Below are positions 61,598 through 64,000 of a DNA stretch of 64,000 nt, one piece after another. The stretch's first letter is position 1. Every line of letters starts with the position of its first letter. The DNA is taken from contig JABJJN010000076.1 in assembly GCA_018660835.1 (NCBI GenBank), positions 62,001-126,000 on the forward strand, in the 5' to 3' direction. The position numbers and the translations under genes are program-made. Under the pieces are notes generated by a model. That model ran no database searches and was not told the origin of the DNA. It saw nothing but the letters and a program-made list of their open reading frames with translations. The DNA is from Gemmatimonadota bacterium. Its GTDB lineage: Bacteria > Latescibacterota > UBA2968 > UBA8231.

Positions 61598-62577
61598 GCC
61601 TGCACACGAGGGTGCTGCAGAGCGTCGGTGTTGAGCACATGTGGCGGTTCACGACCGGCAATCACGTCGAGGATCTGATCAACAGCACAGGCGTCGAGGC
61701 GAGCCATGGAGGCGCCCGTAATTCCGGCATTATGGTTGGTGGCGATCACTTTCGGGTGATTGATGTAGATCGTGCGGGCATCGGTCAAAGGGTCGTCGAT
61801 GACATAGTAGGCGAGGCGATCTTCATCGAGGGCTCGCTTCACGTCGGCATCCAGGACCAGATTGCCACGCGAGGGATTGATCAGACTTGCGTGGGGCTGC
61901 ATCTCGACGAGTTGCTCGTAGAACACGAGCGGTTCGTCGCCGGACATGTGCAGGGACACACAGTCACACTGACGAAAGAGTTCGATCGGATCGTTGACGA
62001 CTTCGGCGTCGAATCGGGTGGCAAGCTCGCCGATATCCGGCCGCACATCGTAGACGAGTAGACGACCGCTGTCGCCAAGCAGCGGTCGCGCCCGCTTGGC
62101 CATTTCCTGCCCGATGCGACCGAAACCGTAAATCCCGAGACACGAGCCTTCTGCCTCGTACGTGGTCATGATCGCCGTATCGCCTGCATGGGCATGGCGA
62201 TTCAGCGTATGGATGCGCTTGAGTGTCGCCAACCACTGTGTCAGGGCGTATTCGGCGACCGTATTCATGTGCACCGGTGAGATCGACACGAGGACACCGT
62301 GTTCAGTGGCCACTTCAATCCGCGTCTTTTCGAAGCCGACCCCCCAGCGGGCGACAAGTCGCAACTGCGAGGCAGCGGCGTAGAAGGCGGGCTCGATCCA
62401 CTGGCCACTGGCGAGAATGGCGATCAGTTGTTCCTCTGCCATGTCCTGGTCGAGGGGACCATCATAGAAGCGAATCTGGGCGACATCGGCGAGTCGATCG
62501 AGACAGCCCGCCCTCTCAGGTGAAGAGAGGTGGGCGTGCTCGAGATCTGCCTTCACATAAACAAGGGGCTGCGTCAT
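61582..62577 (-). CDS. D-isomer specific 2-hydroxyacid dehydrogenase
   Basis: A 331-residue NAD-dependent dehydrogenase. It has the substrate-domain R in VARWGVGFEKTRIEVATEHGVLV, the coenzyme motif GIYGFGRIGQEM (GxGxxG), Arg in LINPSRGNLVLD and the catalytic His in TNHNAGIT (usual form PH-x-A/G-x-T). ATG 62577 follows the PhyH stop by eight bases; the frame extends upstream to 62814, but that is within the PhyH gene. It converts a 2-hydroxyacid to a 2-oxoacid, and could recycle products of the neighbouring dioxygenases, which is an inference. Confidence 0.9.
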   Translation of the reverse strand: MTQPLVYVKADLEHAHLSSPERAGCLDRLADVAQIRFYDGPLDQDMAEEQLIAILASGQWIEPAFYAAASQLRLVARWGVGFEKTRIEVATEHGVLVSISPVHMNTVAEYALTQWLATLKRIHTLNRHAHAGDTAIMTTYEAEGSCLGIYGFGRIGQEMAKRARPLLGDSGRLLVYDVRPDIGELATRFDAEVVNDPIELFRQCDCVSLHMSGDEPLVFYEQLVEMQPHASLINPSRGNLVLDADVKRALDEDRLAYYVIDDPLTDARTIYINHPKVIATNHNAGITGASMARLDACAVDQILDVIAGREPPHVLNTDALQHPRVQAWRTT

Positions 62578-62587
62578 TTGATCATGC

Positions 62588-63466
62588 TCATTCTGCTTTC
62601 CATCCCTGATCGATGCCGACATACCCATCGGCATACTTCTTGAGATGGTCAGGCAATTCAGCGGCGAAGGTGCGTGCCGACTCAGGTAACTCCCACGGTG
62701 TCTCGATATGATGCGAACGGTCGCGGAAGCCAACGGCACAGGAGAGGCGGTCTTCCTCCTCCTGATTAGAAAATGCACCGTGCTGCGTACGGTGAGCGAA
62801 GACGAGACAATCACCGGGATCGGTAATCAGTGGCACAAGACCAGGGATATCGAAGTCATCGTATCGACTCTCGTCGCCGCCATCATCCTTGTAGAAGGAG
62901 CGGCGATCACTCGTGAGTTTGAATCCTTCGGGTCCCTGCCAATCTTCCAGATGCGAGTCCTCGATGACACACAGGCCACCATGAGTGGGGCGAGAACCGG
63001 TGATGTAGAACCATTTGCCCGAGGGCCAAAGACCACGATTCAACACGTCCCCCGTATTTTTTGGTGGTCCCTGCGAATAGCCTGCCCAGTCGGAGTGCCA
63101 GGTGACGACCTTGGATCCCGTCTTGCGGATGATCGCGGCGGATCGGTGCACGCACAATTCGTCGGTGCCAATCAGGGCGCGATGCAGATTCATGAAGGGT
63201 TGGTGCTCGAACAACGCCCAGGCGTCGTAGGCTGTCTCGATGAAGGACACGTGTGTGCGGCTGTCACCAGGTCCTAACGTGGCATCTGGATCAACGACGC
63301 GCTGCACCTCGCGCTGTAGCATCTCGACGATGCTGTCCGGTAGCAGGCCCTTGACGATGGCAAAGCCGTGGGCCTCGGTGCAAGCGCGAACTTCGTCAAG
63401 TTCATCGGGCCGAAATTCAGTGCGATAATCGAAGGTGCGTTTGGTAATCGACTCAGGTGAAATCAT
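62588..63466 (-). CDS. Phytanoyl-CoA dioxygenase family protein (third of three)
   Basis: A 292-residue PhyH family oxygenase. EVRACTEAHGFAIVKGLLPDSIVEML leads in; the iron ligands are in VTWHSDWAGYSQ (HxD) and FAHRTQHGAFSN (distal His). ITDPGDCLVFAHRTQHG is the late conserved strand and SCAVGFRDRSH carries the Arg. GLCVIEDSHLEDWQG matches the SHxxD region. ATG 63466 has GAAGGA upstream. It begins the operon with the 2-hydroxyacid dehydrogenase and thioesterase downstream. The substrate is unknown. Confidence 0.9.
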   Translation of the reverse strand: MISPESITKRTFDYRTEFRPDELDEVRACTEAHGFAIVKGLLPDSIVEMLQREVQRVVDPDATLGPGDSRTHVSFIETAYDAWALFEHQPFMNLHRALIGTDELCVHRSAAIIRKTGSKVVTWHSDWAGYSQGPPKNTGDVLNRGLWPSGKWFYITGSRPTHGGLCVIEDSHLEDWQGPEGFKLTSDRRSFYKDDGGDESRYDDFDIPGLVPLITDPGDCLVFAHRTQHGAFSNQEEEDRLSCAVGFRDRSHHIETPWELPESARTFAAELPDHLKKYADGYVGIDQGWKAE

Positions 63467-63552
63467 GACATCCTTCGGGGCTGTACATCTTCAACGGATT
63501 GCTGCAAAGTCATCGACGGACTGCAGTGGCACAGGTCGCCAAGTATAGTCCG

Positions 63553-64000
63553 CTACTGTGGGTTCACTCGAATCTCGTCGATGAAGATCCACGCCGGCCC
63601 CCCGGCACCGGGATGCCAGTCAGGACACTGGCGAATCCCTTCGGCATAGACCCGCACGTAGCGGGCGATCACGAGATCACCGTCGGCGACCAACTCGCGG
63701 GCAAAACTACCGGTGGTTCGATCATCGATGTCGTGGGTGGCGCTGCCAAAGGGAATGAAGTCCTCGCCATCGGCTGACACCTCGATCTGCAGCCGACGTG
63801 GCAGCCAGATCCACGAGGAACTGTTGTGGAAGAAGCGCGCCGTCACGGCATCGATCGTGATCGCTTCACCCAGATCAACGACGGCAAGAAAATCGGTGCC
63901 TTCAAAGCCGAGCCAGGCGGGATCCGTGAACTGCTTGCCACCAAGAACCGCGTCCGTCAGGGTGCGGGCGCCATTTCCCGGATAGCGTGGTGATGGCTCT
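63553..64000 (-). CDS. C-terminal discoidin-like (F5/8 type C) domain of a secreted hydrolase, truncated by the window edge
   Basis: The minus frame is open to base 64000, so the N-terminus is outside. The visible 148 residues read PSPRYPGNGARTLTDAVLGG…PAWLGFEGTDFLAVVDLGEAITIDAVTARFF…SSSWIWLPRRLQIEVSADGEDF and end with WIFIDEIRVNPQ. This is a discoidin/F5/8 type C carbohydrate-binding fold as found at the C-terminus of beta-N-acetylhexosaminidases (GH20), whose linker often reads YSPRYPGNG. The enzyme identity is inference, because the catalytic domain is not in view. Confidence 0.7.
   Translation of the reverse strand, partial: EPSPRYPGNGARTLTDAVLGGKQFTDPAWLGFEGTDFLAVVDLGEAITIDAVTARFFHNSSSWIWLPRRLQIEVSADGEDFIPFGSATHDIDDRTTGSFARELVADGDLVIARYVRVYAEGIRQCPDWHPGAGGPAWIFIDEIRVNPQ

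Overview
The window is bacterial chromosomal DNA, moderately GC-rich, with densely packed genes in short operons and no plasmid, phage or CRISPR signature. Several features together point to the FCB (Fibrobacterota-Chlorobiota-Bacteroidota) side of the tree: three large exported proteins end in the same FlgD-like C-terminal sorting domain (NYPNPFNPETT-type), and the window carries several phytanoyl-CoA dioxygenases, a mannonate dehydratase, MotA-like proteins and FliG paralogs. An uncultured lineage such as Latescibacterota would fit. That is an inference from gene content; no 16S or ribosomal protein gene is present to settle it.

Layout. 1-3625: the tail of a DSD1/D-threonine aldolase-like enzyme, a methyltransferase, an O-antigen ligase-like membrane protein and anmK. 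3631-3842: a nested palindromic element with perfect 22-bp terminal inverted repeats. 4048-8127: an amidohydrolase, a PreP-like M16C protease, and a 43-residue membrane protein on the minus strand with its own promoter, Shine-Dalgarno sequence and terminator. 8415-15118: a TIM-barrel-like hydrolase and SDR pair, a large ankyrin protein, an esterase and a dimethylformamidase-like protein. 15287-17796: fliG, a kinase-fold phosphotransferase and a CheY-like receiver. 17797-18890: a gene graveyard holding a glycosidase tail, a DNA ligase piece without its active-site motif, and a DUF5069 gene with an in-frame TGA at a probable Cys position. 18940-22505: a large unrecognised protein, mannonate dehydratase and a zinc-ribbon miniprotein.

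22535-30620: a secreted NHL lipoprotein, an FG-GAP/ASPIC-UnbV surface protein split by a frameshift, two tandem mini-MotA membrane proteins, a signal-peptidase-I homolog whose nucleophile serine reads as alanine, and an acyltransferase fused to a beta-propeller. 30737-38033: a complete sigma-54 circuit, in which two phased palindromes and a near-consensus -24/-12 promoter precede an HlyD adaptor, an ABC ATPase, two permeases, an NtrC-type activator and a histidine kinase. 38044-42012: a His-rich lipoprotein, a second FliG-like protein, a truncated CBM9-type protein and a secreted alpha/beta hydrolase. 42130-44845: tRNA-Phe(GAA), a GAF-like protein, a CGWS glutaredoxin and murA, several with visible promoters or terminators.

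45009-54682 is one tightly spaced plus-strand run: DUF362, MazG, a lipoprotein hydrolase, a small lipoprotein resembling the M4-protease inhibitor emfourin, a thermolysin-like M4 protease with a sorting domain, a gamma-glutamyltransferase-like Ntn hydrolase and an OSGIN-like flavoprotein. 55783-57509 pairs a class IV aminotransferase with a P-loop sulfotransferase-like protein, the two halves that occur fused in plant 'BCAT-like' proteins. 57559-64000 is a minus-strand catabolic or secondary-metabolism cluster: a discoidin-type domain fragment, three phytanoyl-CoA dioxygenases, a 2-hydroxyacid dehydrogenase, a YiiD-type thioesterase, a zinc-type alcohol dehydrogenase and a SUMF1-fold protein lacking the FGE cysteines.
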